Of a stretch of DNA of 64,000 bases, positions 1-13,717 are shown one piece after another. The number at the start of each line of letters is the position of its first letter. Position 1 is the stretch's first letter. The position numbers were made by a program, and so were the translations under genes. Under the pieces are notes generated by a model. It worked only from the letters and a program-made list of their open reading frames with translations, was not told the DNA's origin and ran no database searches. Origin of the DNA: Lepraria neglecta (lineage: Eukaryota > Ascomycota > Lecanoromycetes > Lecanorales > Stereocaulaceae); contig CM065646.1 of the NCBI GenBank assembly GCA_033220425.1, positions 2,611,501 through 2,675,500 on the forward strand, written 5' to 3'.

Positions 1-423
1 TGTTCATCCTTGCGGGTGTCCGTAAACCGTTGATCTCCAGCTTTTGCGGCCGAAATAATACCGGCTCTCTGAACGAGGGAGTCGGTGAGGGTGGACTTTC
101 CGTGGTCGACTGCAAAACCGTCGGATCAGAGCAAGCCTACCAGAGAAAGCAGAGGGGGTGTAGCTTACCATGGGCAATGACCGACATATTTCGAATATTT
201 GCTGGCTTGTCCATGAGCTCACGGATCTTTCATCATGTCAGCCATCTTTCCGGACCAAAGCGAGTATTTCGATGTAATCTATAGCATACCTCTTCGATAG
301 TGAAGCTGTTAGAGATCCATGTGTTAGCATACGTCCTGACCAATGCAAGGACTCGAGCCTCTGAGCTGAGCGCTCCGATCTGAGCTGTTTGCTCTGAAAC
401 TTGAGATAGACTTACTTGACCAT
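1..423 (-). CDS. EFT2: Translation elongation factor 2 (eEF2), 5' end, partial
   Basis: eEF2 is the GTPase that translocates the ribosome in the cytosol. Only the first 63 or so codons are inside the window; the gene runs off the left edge. Exons on the minus strand are 423-416 (8 nt, only ATG GTC AA), 305-290 (16 nt), 226-169 and 109-1; all three introns have GT..AG ends and the frame closes. The spliced protein starts [20 protein letters not shown] and continues into the P-loop AHVDHGKS (residues 27-34) and switch I region ending FTDTRKDE, the invariant eEF2 N-terminus. The first 8-nt coding exon and 16-nt microexon mean that no simple ORF call will find the true start; I chose it because only this splicing restores the conserved N-terminus. 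Identification is near certain from the sequence seen. Confidence 0.95.
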
Positions 424-973
424 CTTGGCGGTGTTTTATCTGAACGGCTTCGAGGTTTTTTGTATGTGGGGCTAACCCGCTTTGCAGGACCGAGGGCTCG
501 CTCGACCTGTTGTTTTGAATGCCTCGAGCGAACTCGAGAGCTTTCGAGGACGAGGGAGAGGATTTGAAGAATGTGAGATGTCTTTCGATGTAGTGGTAGA
601 AGGTGAAGAGGTTCTTGGTGGGAATTATTGATTTGCAAGCTCCCACTAATTACTGTTGCCCCTCCCTCGCTTATTTTTGCGCTAATGAACGCGAGTCATT
701 CTTGCCCTAACCGGACGCATTGCTTAACACTGCCAGAGCCTCAACTGTGGGTTGATTTCTCGCAATCCTAATTTGATGAGTCACAAAGCAGAGAGCCGTG
801 GAACATTCTGAATTTCAAGACCGCCATTTGTCATGCGGAGCTCATTTAGTATTTCTACAATATATGCACGGGTATCTACCATTCCATCGAAGCCCAATGA
901 CTCCTTTTCGCTCATGATGCTTACATTGACTCCGAAACTCCTTGCCATATATCAACACTCCCACTCACGAATG
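424..973. promoter_or_regulatory. Intergenic: eEF2 promoter/leader and CSF1 3' end
   Basis: This 550-bp gap lies between the eEF2 start and the CSF1 stop, both on the minus strand. It must hold the eEF2 promoter and 5' leader. An open frame at about 233-646 on the minus strand overlaps the eEF2 leader and first introns and is not supported as a gene. No repeat or RNA gene is apparent. Confidence 0.5.
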
Positions 974-3900
974 CTATGACGAGCCCAATATCCTCGAGTA
1001 AGCATCGTCCACTTCCTTTGCCACCTCCAGAAGCGTGACAATAACAATCTGATGAGTCAGATTCGGTAACCTGTCTCTGTGCAATCCAATCCATTCCAGG
1101 GGCGGAGTCGCCTCGCCCATATCTCTCAATTGCGGTGTCTCGATGATCGGGGGCTGTAAAGCTGTGTACTGGTACTTCGACAGAGGGACGGTGACGACTG
1201 CCGTTATCTTTTGATTTTCGCCCTCTTCACTTACTTGACTTCCATCTTCTCCTTCCACTTGCGGTCGCGGTCCGCCAGTGATTTGAACAGCGGATGGCGG
1301 TAACGGCTTTCCCAAGCGCTGTGCCAGTGCTCTAGCATGACTTGTCCACATGCCTCGGATGTAGCTGATCCTAGAGTAATTCCAGCCCACGTCAACCTTG
1401 CCCTGAAAAGAGCTCTTGAAAATGTAGTCTATATGTGTTGATTCTGGACTCTGCCACGTCTCCATAGTTGCTACCAATGTTGGCACTTTCAATATTGTCC
1501 CTCCTCGAGAGCCGGTTGCGGATGCCACGACGTCAGCCACAGAGACTTCGCTCAATGTCCTTGGCACGCTGGCCCGAGTAATTCCAGCCAGTGCGATGCG
1601 CAGCTGGCCTAAAGTCATACCGAGGTTGCTATGGATCTTGTCATCATTCAACACCACTGCGAAGCGAGCTGAAGCATCGAGTGCTTCCAGTTTGAAGATT
1701 TGGTTATCAAAGAATGTACTGGGAAAGGCTCCCAGGTTGACGGCTCTTAGAGTGACAACCACGTCGGTCTGAAGTCTCAAAGGAGATCTGGTAGTCTCTC
1801 CACCAGCCTCCTCTTGCCTCTTTGCAGCAGCACGGATAGCCATAGGGTTGATGGAAGATTTACGGCGCAAGAATTTCTCGATATCCCGGAGTGATGTCTC
1901 GTATGCTGCTAACTTTTCTTGATACAGTCGCTGGAAAGCTTGATATAGTGCAATCACTTGTGACGCGCTGGTGGTGGTGCAAAATACTTGTACTCTATCG
2001 CCATCAAGAACGCCGACAAGTCTGTCCCGGCTGACAATTTGAGGGTCTCTGACATTGTACATTATAAACTCAAAGCTCGTAACGTCTGTAATAAGGAATG
2101 CCTGGTAGTCGAACGCAGCTTTGATGCGCAGATGGTCAAAGGCCAGGGAAGCTTGAACCAGAGGTGTCTGGCTGTGCGCTTTATCTACGATAGGCCATTG
2201 TATTGACGTGCGCACTTTCAAATGTTGTAATTCGACAAAGCCACTCATTCTGCCAGTGCCATTGACTGCCATCTTGTTGAAGCCCAGACACAAGTTTTGT
2301 TCCCAATCAGAATCCTTCTTTGACGAGATCCAAAAGTCGGAAATGATAAAAGCGGACTTGCCTAGCGACTGACCTAGGTCCAGCTGAACATCAAGCTCAG
2401 CAATAGAGATGGTCGCATTCCAGGGGAAAGCGCCTGCTGCAGCGATCTGCTGATAGCGTTGCACAATGAAAGCCTGAGATTCTGAGGCCGGCACTTGCAC
2501 AGGAGTCGAGGGAGACTGACGGATCTCTGGAGGCACCCATATTTCTCGGAACAGCAAGAAGTCCTGCGCTTGCTTCCCATTGATTTGTGCTTTCATTGGG
2601 CTGACTTTAAGTATCGCGAAGATGCCATTGTCAGTGCTGACATGCTTGCTGTTCATGAGAGACACAACAATCGAATCGACGTCGAAACTTCCAGTCGACT
2701 CCCTGGAGTAGACGTGTTGCACAGACACTTGGAGGCCAGTGAAAGCTGCAGAGATCGTGAAGAATCGGCCATGCTCTTGCGATTGGACCGTGTTGACGGT
2801 AAGGTAGATATCTTCGAAACGTGCAGTGGCCGCAACCCGTGCAATGGGCTGGCAGCTTAGACTGAATTCCTGCCTACATATGCGAAGACCAAGGTTAAGT
2901 CTGCAATTGCCGAAGATGGCGCTAGGATCAGCACCGCGAAGTCTTTCATCTCCGAGGAACTTCGGTTGTGGTATATTGGGTTTGACCGCCTGTTCTTGGT
3001 CTTCTGGCTCACCAACAATGTCCTTGACGCTTGATGAGATTTCCATGACCAATGGTACCACCGTTGGATACAACGTATTCGAAGACGCGTCCACCTTCAT
3101 CTCCGCGTTCAAAGATTTCTCGTCCGCTGTTGCGTTTTTGTATTCGACCTTAAAGGCAATGCCAGGTGCTCGAAGAGTCGTGCTGCTGCTACTAGCATTT
3201 TCGGGTGTAAACTGGTTATAACGCCCATGCTGGGGCAGACGACCGCCTCGGAGAACATTAAGAGCTAGGGATTGAGGATCTGCATGGCTGCGGCCCTGTA
3301 TGTATACCACGGCGCCAGCAAAATCGGCATCTATGAGGAGTGAAGCAAGCTTTTTGTTGCCCAACAGTTTCTTTGTCTGACCATCAGTCACAGGGGTCGA
3401 GGCATTCCAATCTGCAGTCGCTGTCCGAACTTGTTGGACCGAGAGCGCGATAGAGCGCCGTAGGTCGCTCGCAGGTAGAATGAACTGTGACGTGAGGCGA
3501 AGATCTAGAGACTTACCTACAGCTTGGAAAGCTAGCCTGCGATCTTGTGCCGTCGATACATAAGCAACATTAAAGACCACCTCTGGTAGGAGGGCTGAAT
3601 TCAGGGATCGTTCAGTCGTTACGTCGGATGAAGGTGTCATCTGAAGCTGGAAATTTTGGATAAGAAGCCGAGCTGCGTTGTGCTTCCGTGTAGCTAGGTC
3701 TATTTTGGTAAAAGACAGTATAAGGTCTTCGGGCTTGCGGCCTGGTGATATTGGTATAGAGTCTCCGATTCTCCAGATGACGCAGATATTAGTCAACTCC
3801 AAGGAATACATTGCGTTGAACAGATTGGCCATGCCAGCGTTGTTGTGGACTTGGTTGTCTTCGGTATTCTCTACAACTGTAGGCCCGCTTGACAGTCTTG

Positions 3901-6900
3901 GATGTCTCAGCTTTCGCAAGTTTTGGACTTCATGTGAGAGATCAACAGTCTTAAGCGTGTCCTGCAGGTGGCCGAGGATTGCCACTACAACGGATGCTGT
4001 TTCGGCGTAGACATTGATCTTGAGGCCATCGCTTCGAATTTGATAAGCACGAACAGGTTCACCTTCATCATTAAGTTTCGAAGTGCTTTTCAGAATAGCT
4101 CCAATGGAGACTTCGCCACACTGACGTAGGTCGAGCTTGTCAGAACGCAAGAGATTCAGCTGTATACTGTCTAGTCGAACCTCGAGTTCTGGAAACTTCA
4201 TCGCGGCTTCACTGTTAGGTTCTCTGTTCGTTGTCTTCAAATTTATACGACCCATCTTAAATTTCAGCTGAGCTCCTTGTGCGACAGTCATCGAATCTGA
4301 GGTGTTAGCGTGTACTGCTAGACCTGCTACCGTGATGAATCCGTTATACAAGATTTGCTCCAATGCAACCAGCTCCTTGTTTGACTCCTGGAAATCAAAC
4401 ATCTGCTCGTACCGTTCTTTGACCGAAGAGATCCCCTGATCTATACTCGAACCAAGGCTGATTATCTCTGGCCGGCTGACCGTTGAGAGTATGGCATGCA
4501 CCGCAGATGCATCGAAAACAATGCTTTCGACCAACATATTGAGAAGTACCGACTTCTTGATCGGGCTCAAATCAAGACCTAGGCGTCCGTTGATAGGAGG
4601 AATCTGGAAAGTGGACAGCTCAATAAAGGTGTCGTTACCTTGAGTCTTAAAAACATGAGCATGGTTCTTGAGATCGAAGTCTACTCGTAGATCATAATCG
4701 TGTCGCAAACCTGAGCGAATCGAACTACCAGCTCCCGTGCCACGGATCTGATAAGTCAAAGATGGCAAGACAGCTAGACTGATGAGGTATGAATCCAGGA
4801 ACAGTGCTACATGAACTCTGAAAAGGCCGGCCTGCTTGTGAGGGGCGGGCCGCGATTTCTCTAGACTGGTGGCGGGCTGCAAAGATTTCGCCCAATGATT
4901 GATACGTGGAATTTCGTCTTCCAAGAGGCTATCAGCGACCTCGATGAGCTCGAGCGGGTTCGCTAGGATCTCGAAAGATACGTCTTGGCCAGAGCCAACA
5001 AATTTCCACGCATGTTCGAGACACCCATCAGAGTTGCTGAGTTTAGAGCCAAAGACTCTTGGCAGCCTCAGATTATAAAGGCTCAGTGGAGTCGAATGGC
5101 GCTTGACCTCAGTTTTTGCTGCGTCAGCGTTCACGAGAAGACTCATTGAGGACCCTTCGGGGTTTTTGTCGTCTTGCAACGAGATGACGGAGGACTTGAG
5201 GCCTCCGCAGAGCGAGATGGCTTTTATGTTTTCGGTGTCAAGTGACAGGATGGTCGTTTCGGCTGATACTGCAACATGAAAGCGGCTGTTGCTAGGTGAC
5301 GGCCGAGGAACAGGAATGCTGCTTTTTTTCGTTGGACTTGGACTCCGTGTGGCTTGGAGGGTCTCTACAACGTTTTTGAGAAGATCCAACAACGCCCAGT
5401 GTAGGCGTAGAGCAATCACGGCACAGTGTGCCTGGATCGTTGAAGTCAACACAGATGGAGACTCGGACGTAGAGGAGACAGTTGTGAGCGTGGAGGCGCG
5501 CTGATTAAGAGCAATGCCAACAATCAACTTTTCAGTGGCGATCTCGTTCTGATGTGGCCCGGGCTCCACAAGGACCTGAATCTTCCCTGCCCTGAGATTT
5601 GCCTTAAGGGGCATTGATCTTTCTAGATCTTGTGCGGGTGGGCTCAGCATTCGACCGTAGACTTTTCGCATCAAGTCACTCGATCTGACGTGGTCAAGGT
5701 CCCATGTACGCCAGTGCTCGAAATTCGCAATCACCCGACTGCTAGCATCCGGTGGACATGAAGCTAGCTTGTTAACAAGCTGGGCATGCACCTTGTTGCG
5801 GGAATGGGCCGGTAGACATTGATGGATATAATGAAGACAAGACATCATTTTCCATGAATCGTTGGTTCTGAGGTGGCGAGAACCACTACGCAGCACATAT
5901 GAAGCTTTCGTTAAAAACGGTGGATCGGGAAGATCTTTCCCTTCGATGGTAAGCAGTAACACTAGCAATCGCAGCCGGGATTTTCGCTCTTTCTCAATGT
6001 TCGAGAAACGTCGAGCTAAATCCTCGGATAGAACTATTGACTGCCGAATTAAGGCGGATATGTGGTCAACCTTTCTACTTGCGCTCGTTAGCTGGAACAT
6101 ATCGAACTGCAAATCTGCAGCTGAGGTCTCGCCATGCGACATCCAAATCACTGGATTGGTGATGGACAGGCTTATGATCGCTTGGTCGTCTGCCGCATCC
6201 GCCATAGATTCGCTTGCCGAGCATGCTAGTTGATCAAGAAGGACGTGAATCGATGAAGTACTGCTCTTAGGAGACTGCGGGGCCTTGGAAATCATGTTAG
6301 AAGATCTGATGGTAGCAGCAAGGTTCTCGGTGTTAATGTTGTAATGCTCTCGGCGGATAACCCCTTTCGGACCGCTACTCCTTGTGCTCACAAACCTGAC
6401 ACGTGCCCAAGATACGAAAACTCTGACATCGGTAATTTGCGAACCGTCCTCGCGAGTTTTTCTAGCATTCAGAACGTCTGTCATAGTATCGATCTGGAGA
6501 TCGTCTAGAAGAGCTACAGTGTCGTTGGTTTCAAATTGTGCCAGCAGCTGGGTTACAAGTATAAGTGCCTCGGGAGTACAGAAAGCCTTGAAACCCGTGG
6601 TCACATTGACCATGAAGCTGCAATGCTCTACGTCTTGATCTGATGTTTGTGATTTAAGATACTCCAAAGCATCGGCGTCATTCACAACAAAATCCGACGG
6701 CAATATATTAGGTAAGTTAGGAACATCGCGTGTGTCAGGTTTTGTTGCGAGAAGGGGGAAGTATGGTCTTTTGTATGGACTCGAGAACGCCAAGCCAGAG
6801 CGTGCAAAGCTAGCTTGAGAAGCCACATCCTCTCCAGGCGCATTACGTACTTGGGCTTTTTGTTGAGACCGCAAGCCGTGTTCCTTTCCCGATAGATCAT

Positions 6901-9900
6901 CGGCCGTGGACTGATGCCGTGTGCTTACGGGACCCCGGTTCGGGCGATTTCCTAGACGCCGCTGGCTTTGGTGGGCTCCATTACTGCTGTCCCGTGTCTT
7001 GGCCTTGCCTTGTCTAGAAAACGCGCTGGTGATGAACGAGCTCTTGCGGCTACTTGCTGATCTTGACGACACGGAGTTGGCTTTGCTAGAGATCACGGAC
7101 GGTTCATCGAGCGCAGAACTATCCATTGCTGACACCGGTTCAGGCATGTGAGGAAATGGCATCGCAGGTGGCCTGGACTTTGTTGGGCGAATCGAAGCTC
7201 CCAACCCACTGGTCTTGTCTGGCTCTAAGATAAGCCACGGGGTGCGATGAGACCTTGAATCGTGTAGAGCAACGTGACCCTGCTGTAGTTGACGGTCACC
7301 CTTGAAATCCAGCTTGCGCTTGATTCTATTCAACTCAATAGCAGTCTTAATGTAAGCATGGGTGCTGCTGACATGTTGCAGATTGCCTCGATCTATTGAC
7401 ACTCCATGAGCGTCTGCTACAGCCACAATTAAGTCCGGAACAAGTACATGCAGGCGATCAGAGAACAGTGAGCCGGCCCAATCCTTGTAGTCGACTTTGA
7501 TGTCCTTTGTACTCAGGAGGAATATCGCGTTTTCGACGCGTAGTCCCAGCAGAATTGGCCTTGTTCGGGCGCGCAGAAAAGTGACATCATGTATCGAAGG
7601 TGGATTTAGGGGAGGCAAGGCGTTCTCAGCATCCTCGAACGACAACGCAAAGCATCTGACCGACATCGCAAGGCAATGTAAAAAGTCAATAGAAGTTTCT
7701 CCAGTGACAGAGCCGATGTCAAAGTCCCAGTTACAAACATAAGTTGGCTCTGTAGGAGGTAAACCAAATAGTCGATGGCCCAAGACTTCAAGACCGTCAA
7801 TGAAGACTTGGGTGTTCGAGTACGTTTCAGGGCTGTCTTGGTGGACCTCAGAATGAGGTGTGTGGGAGATTGCGATTGGGCTGGAAGACACCGCGAGATC
7901 CATGTAGTAATTGGTGATTCGAAGGTCGCCAACAAGGGACGAAATTTCCAATCTCACATTCTCCTTAGATGAGTAGAGATGAGCTGGGAGCATGGCACAG
8001 GATTTCTCGGCAGTGATACCGAGAATGACGTCCAGATCGTTGCTAAGGCGGCTGTGTTGCCCAGAGTTTGTATCCTCGGAGCTGCGTTCTTCGACTTTCT
8101 TGACTTGATCCAGATATTCCTCCCAGGTACGAAAATGTATGTCGTCTCCGAAATAATTGTCTTTGACCTTCATCAGATATCGAATAAGGAAGCCGTACAA
8201 ACTAATCGTGGGCGCTACGCCGTGCACGTTCAAGAGCAAGATGTCGGTCAAGCTAGGTGATATGGTAGTGAAGTAGTTGTAAGACCCATTTATTGCCAGG
8301 TCTTTGAGTGCAGCAACATCGAAATCGTCCAAAAATGTATGTTGTGTATTTCGCGCCGATGTCAGAAGTTTGAGCCCGCCGTCCTGGACCTCGATGTCAA
8401 ATGTTACCTTATTGCATGCTGGATGAAAGATCCTGGCAGGAATGCCAAGGTCAGCCCGGAGGTTCTGGCCCCATATCACAATGAAAGTGTTGTCATTAGG
8501 GTCCGACGGGTTGTTAATTAAATTCGAGTCATTGGCATTGACATATAGCCTGAAGTCAGTAAAGCGTAGGCCAATCGAGTAGTCGAACGGAACGAAAGTA
8601 TGGAAGTCTCCTGGGGGCCCAGAAGTCCAGTCGTTAATCAAATCTGTTAACAAGAACATGTGATCACGAAGCATGAAAAGCTCCAGACCGTTGTCTTGTA
8701 TGTCAATATGCCATTGACGCAGGGTGTTCCATCCCAAAGGGTTCGAAAGGTCGCAGGATATGACTTGCGATTGGGAACGCCAAAGCAAGCCGTGATTAAC
8801 GCTAGAGGATATCTCAAGTCCTTTAAGGTCCAGATCGACACGATTTCTATATCCATTGGCCCTAGCCAGCAAGTCCATGGCAAAGCTCACTGTTGAGTCG
8901 GGCATGACTTTGACGTCTAGCCAGCCAAAAGGGCGTTCCCGGGGGAAAGTGTTCGCGTTCTTTGATTTGTTGCCCTTGGTGGGGGCCTTTGATTTCTTTT
9001 GACTCGCACTTTTCCCGGCTGGGTCCATGGTGCGTCCTTTCCATCTCCAGTCTTTGGAATCTTCTCGTGTTGGTACTCGGAGTATAGTCTGCTCCTCTAT
9101 CTCTACTACTACTTTCAACATAGTGCTGACTCGAGGCTGTCCAGGTAATAGCCTTGCAGCAGGAGTGGCATCTTTGTAGAGAGTAGGGAAAAACAACGCC
9201 TGCATGTCCGCACGCTGTCTATCGGCCCAAGGGCCATAGTTGATGGTCCCTCCGCGAACCTTGAGGTCGATGCCCCAGTCCGGTGGCGTGTCCCCGTTGA
9301 TGTTCACTTCAGACCTACGTGGAGGATTGCGGGTACTGTTGTTGGCGTTGGGGACGAGCCCAGGAATATCCCAGTAGAAGCTCATGAAAATGGCTGGCGA
9401 GTCAACGATGGTAGGAAATTCACCGTATTCAACTGCTTTCCACCGTTCTTGTTCAACAAAATCATCGTCGTCGTCCAGATATCGCGTCAGGCCCAACCAC
9501 CTATTCTGCGCATAAATCCCAGCGTTGTCGTCGACAATGTTGTCACCAGCAGCTGATTTTAGGTGGGGGTGAGTGAGAGACTCTACGGACCCTTTGCGAT
9601 AAGGAAGAAAGTCACGGATCGAGGTCCAGGCACTGACAACTTGCTTCCGGAATTGAAAATGCTCAGACCATGAAGTCTTCCCTTTGGATTCCTCAGCGCT
9701 TCTGGAAGAAACCTTAGCTCCTTCATGCATGTATGACTCCGCATAATCTCTATTGTGCTTGAATTCGATTACAGGATGGACGAAATCGAAATCAAATGTT
9801 TGTTTGTACTGATCAACAGCACGAGATCGCCGTGCATCGATTTGTCCATAAGCACCATCGAACTTTGCAGTGAAAATTGAACGCGTATTGCGATTTCCCA

Positions 9901-10878
9901 TCACAATGGCGCCTTTTTTACACTCAATTCTAATTGGTAGGATGTTGAGTAGGCCTGGGAGTGCATTGGTGGTTGCTGTGAGATCTTGAGTAGAGCTACT
10001 GGTCGAGATCGATGCGGAATTCTCCTCCTCCTTGATGCCATCAAATTCGTGGTCTTTTTCCTCCTTTTGCTCGACTGCTGAGAGTGCTTCATCCTTAGAG
10101 TACAAGTCCCCACCAACAGCGTTCTCTGGAAAGGGGGATCTCCTGCTTTGCTTTGGTTCTTGTTGAGATGGTGAACTCGTCGGCGTGCATTTTGGACCTT
10201 CTTCTCCCCTCATGCTCTGAAAGATAGCATCATAAGCCGGACTGCGGTTGTAGATGAACCACTCTACACCTCGGCTTTTAACAAGTACCCGACAAGGAAG
10301 GTCTCTAGACCGAGTGTTCCCACCAGTCTCACCATCCCTTGCGTTTTTTCTTCCACTATCTTCACCACTGGATTCATCTTTCTCTGACCCAGCTGTCTCA
10401 AAGACTCCTTGTGTCCCTTCATCCTCTAGCTTCTGCACATGACGAAGCCAATACCTCCAGGTGATGTAGCCGTCGTGGACTAAAATAGTCTCGTTTTGAC
10501 CGTGGTAGCGCACACCTTTGAAGAAGAGCCGCCCTGCTAGAAGGGAGAATTGGAGTGCCTGAATGTCCACATAGACGCGATGACGGTGCCATGTATATGC
10601 ACGAATGCCGTACGAGACGAGGCTTGCGAATAGGCGGTTGAAGTAGAAGAGGAAGGTGATAGTTCTAACTCATACTGTGAGCTCCTCATCACATCGATTG
10701 AGGGGGAAGGACTTGGGGACTTACAAGACCGAGCAGACGATGTACCATATGAGGAACACCCTATCATATTGTTTAGAAAGAGTCGATTTAGAATAGGTGG
10801 ATGGTAATCTGTAATGCACCAATTGAATTGTCCCTCATTCAAATTAAGGCCCCGCACAGCTAGAGTGTGCTCGGCCAT
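974..10878 (-). CDS. CSF1: CSF1-type bridge-like lipid transfer protein (BLTP1/Tweek family)
   Basis: A giant protein of about 3,261 aa. Family members form long hydrophobic-groove bridges that move phospholipid between membranes at ER contact sites (established for the BLTP family; yeast Csf1 supports ER lipid supply for GPI anchors). Exons on minus: 10878-10820, 10760-10725 and 10664-974, separated by two short introns (59 and 60 bp). Splicing joins GQFNWVFLIWYIVCSVL to TITFLFYFNRLF, giving one N-terminal transmembrane anchor (about residues 20-40) followed by the hallmark block RLFFKGVRYHGQNETILVHD near residues 78-97. Low-complexity Ser-rich linkers lie around residues 1,150-1,280. The C-terminal block PPLEWIGLHRDRLPNLTHQ is also characteristic. 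The open frame alone begins at a non-ATG codon, so the two small upstream exons are needed. Length matches fungal CSF1 (about 3,000-3,200). The first donor (GTGCAT) is weak, so the very start is the least certain part. Confidence 0.93.
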
Positions 10879-11421
10879 GCCTTGTTAAGCTTCGAAGACA
10901 GCTTGGGAGATTCATGCTTGCTGAGTTGAGCGACGCAGCTCTTGCCAACGGAGGAGCATATTGTCACATCTTCTAGACAGTCGGGGTCTTGCTAGAATCT
11001 TAAGCACCATCTCAACAATGGGAATATCTCGAGGTTGGAGAAACGGAGGATGCTGGAAGCTCGAAAGTCAAGGAAGTCAATAGGTACAGGGTCTTAAAAG
11101 CGGGCGCTAGCTCGGGCTGCAGCATAAAATCAAGCTTTTCCGCCCGCGAACTGATCTGCACAGGGGTCATCAACGGTTGCCTCATGCGAGCTCCTCCTAA
11201 TATTTTTAGTCTCATGACCAGTTAACCTCGCCAGTATAATACTGTCATTATTCTCAAGGCTGAAGCGAGCTTCCTTGAAGCAACATCTATCATTGCCGAT
11301 GGCCAGCAAATAAGGACCTTCTCGCAATTGCCGGGAATTGCCATTCTAGCCCATGCTCATCCCACCTTAGCAATCTAGCTAAGCTCCTTTGCCGACTCGT
11401 TACGAATACCAGCTAGTCGAC
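10879..11421. promoter_or_regulatory. Divergent promoter CSF1 / TMEM184
   Basis: A 543-bp gap between two genes transcribed away from each other, so it should carry both promoters and leaders. Small open frames here (minus strand, 11012-11327) have no recognisable coding content. No clear TATA box or repeat was seen. Confidence 0.45.
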
Positions 11422-13717
11422 ATGCCTGGGGGAGCGTCTAGGGGTGGTACAGGCTCGAGTCTCACCAAGGCGACTGTCATTGTTTGCGGTGTCGCGTCTC
11501 TAGTTGCCTCCTTGCTCTCTTTTCTGTATGGGCTCTTTCCTTCCCAGCAGGCCTCCGTGTTTCCCATCTTATATGGCATAGTGCTCAGCTAACGTTCTCG
11601 GATTCTAGATCAGTATGGCTCCAAACGTTCGTATGAGAGTTCAATCGAGCCATGATACGTATTGATGGGAAAATAGGAAGAACTACAGAAAGCCGCTGTT
11701 GCAGCGATATGTGATTCGCATTCTGCTCATGTATGTCGGCATAGTGTACACCGTGAACTGACCCTAACCGAGCTCCAGGGTTCCCATATATTCTGCGTCG
11801 TCATGGGCCAGCATAATGTCTCAAGATGCAGCCTTCTATTTGGATCCTTTACGAGATATCTATGAGGCACGTACTGCTACGCTGCGTCCTAGAGCTATCT
11901 GACTCAACGGACTAACCAGTGTTCTAGGCCTTTACCATCTACACCTTTTTCCAACTCCTCATAAACTTCATCGGCGGCGAACGTTCCCTCATCATAATGA
12001 TGTATGGACGGCAGCCTGTCAATCATCCTTGGCCTCTCAATCACTGTCTTGCCAAAGTCGACATCTCCGACCCCCATACATTTCTTGCCATTAAGCGTGG
12101 CATCCTGCAATATGCATGGCTAAAACCTCTCCTCGGTATCGCAACGATCATTATGAAAGCTACCGGTACATATCAGGAAGGGTACATTAGCTTGACATCT
12201 GGCTATCTATGGAGCGGCATACTTTACAACGTTTCCGTCACTCTGAGTCTTTACTCGCTAGCGATGTTCTGGGTCTGCATGTCGCAGGACTTACGGCCAT
12301 TCAGGCCGGTGCCTAAATTCCTTTGCATCAAGTTGATAATTTTCGCTTCATACTGGCAAGGCTTCTTCTTATCCATACTACAATTCGCAGGTGCCATTCC
12401 AAACAACTTTCAGGGATACACGGCAGACAACCTTGCTGCCGCCATCCAAGATGCTCTGATATGTTGTGAGATGCCCATATTCGCCATTGCTCATTGGTAC
12501 GCTTTCTCTTGGCAGGATTATGCAGATGTCACCATCTCTGCTGCTCGTATGCCTGTCAAATATGCATTTCGGGATGCCTTTGGTGTGAGAGACTTGATCG
12601 AAGATACAAAAGAAACATTTGGTGGCAAACATTACGAGTATAGGGTGTTTGACACGGGAGATAACGTTCTAGCCCACGAGGAATCCGAGTCCCGTAATGC
12701 TCGCATGATGGAAGGCATGAGGTACGAAAGAGGCGGCAAGGGCAAATATTGGATACCGAAGCCTGGCGAGATAAACACTCGGACGCCCTTGCTTTCAGCT
12801 GGCCCCGGACCTAGTCGAGCTAGCACAATGAGTTCTTCCAAAGGTGGAAGAGGCTTACACGACGACAGCGTACTTGACGAAACTGATGAGGCTAAACTTG
12901 ATGCCGAGGATGAGAGGCTTTTCACAACTGCTAAGGCCTTGGAATTTGGAGACTGGAACGTACGTATTTATATGCACGGTTAACTAGGCATTGCTAAGGC
13001 TGAAGCAGTACCCTGTCATTACTGCTCATGTACCAGCTGCCGAAAGGTGGCTAGGTGCTGATCCGGATCTTATCACCACATCGACCAACAGAAATCTCTT
13101 ACAGCCTACCAAAGCGAACAAAGAACGAAGAGAGAGTAATATACAGAAAGACCTTGAAGAAAGCAAACGTCGAACGAGTAGCAGTAGTGCAGACTCAAAG
13201 TCCAAAAGACCGTCTCGAGCGCCGGTACTGAATGGCATGCTTCGCGAAGAGTCGTCATCGTCTCAGTCTGTTAAGTCCGGTAGGAGCCAGCTGGTTGACC
13301 TTATGGTTGAGGACACTGAGGCCGAGGAGACTGAGCGTGTACGAGCTCGAAAGGAAGGAGGGTCTGCCTGGAATGAAGCTGAGACCAAGCACTTTATGTA
13401 AGTCTGTTCGCTTAACTAGCCACAAAAGCGCTGACTAATTATCCGCCAGTCGTACTTATGACGACGAGGACGAGGGGAAAGTAATCAGACAAGGCTTTGA
13501 GCCCAGTAGATTCAACCCTGCGTCCAGCTCAAGCTTCGCAGTTGGCGACGATGACGACGAGCCAGGTAATGTGGGGAAGATGCACGAAGAGTCAGAAGAA
13601 GCTCGGCATTGGCATGATGGGGAGAGCGAAGATGGAGAGCCTTCGTCAAAAGGCGAAACAAAGTATGGCACTTTGGATGACCGGCATGTATGGACGAAAG
13701 ACGGAGAAGATCCGTGA
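11422..13717 (+). CDS. TMEM184 / DUF300 (organic solute transporter alpha-like) membrane protein
   Basis: Predicted 650-aa multi-pass membrane protein of the TMEM184/OSTalpha (DUF300) family; fungal members are found on endomembranes/vacuole and their substrate is not firmly known. Seven exons: 11422-11525, 11609-11626 (18-nt microexon), 11677-11730, 11779-11866, 11928-12959, 13009-13397, 13450-13717. Splicing yields LLSFLSVWLQTKNYRKPLLQ, then RYVIRILLMVPIYSASSW, DPLRDIYEAFTIYTFFQLL and NFIGGERSLI, the signature loop-helix order of the family, then further helices up to about residue 330 (AFSWQDYAD). The C-terminal half is hydrophilic, Ser/Glu/Asp-rich and ends shortly after DDRHVWTKDGEDP; it is probably cytosolic. 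Intron 4 uses a GC donor (GAG|gcacgt). ATG at 11422 is the first in frame; the frame upstream of it has no ATG. All exon phases agree. Confidence 0.9.

Noticed and set aside
233-646. 137-codon minus-strand frame overlapping the eEF2 5' end
   Set aside because: It runs through eEF2 exon 2 and introns in part; the conserved eEF2 N-terminus is obtained only by splicing, which explains the region.
12378-12925. Minus-strand frames of 84-97 codons inside the TMEM184 gene
   Set aside because: Antisense shadows of a strongly conserved coding exon.
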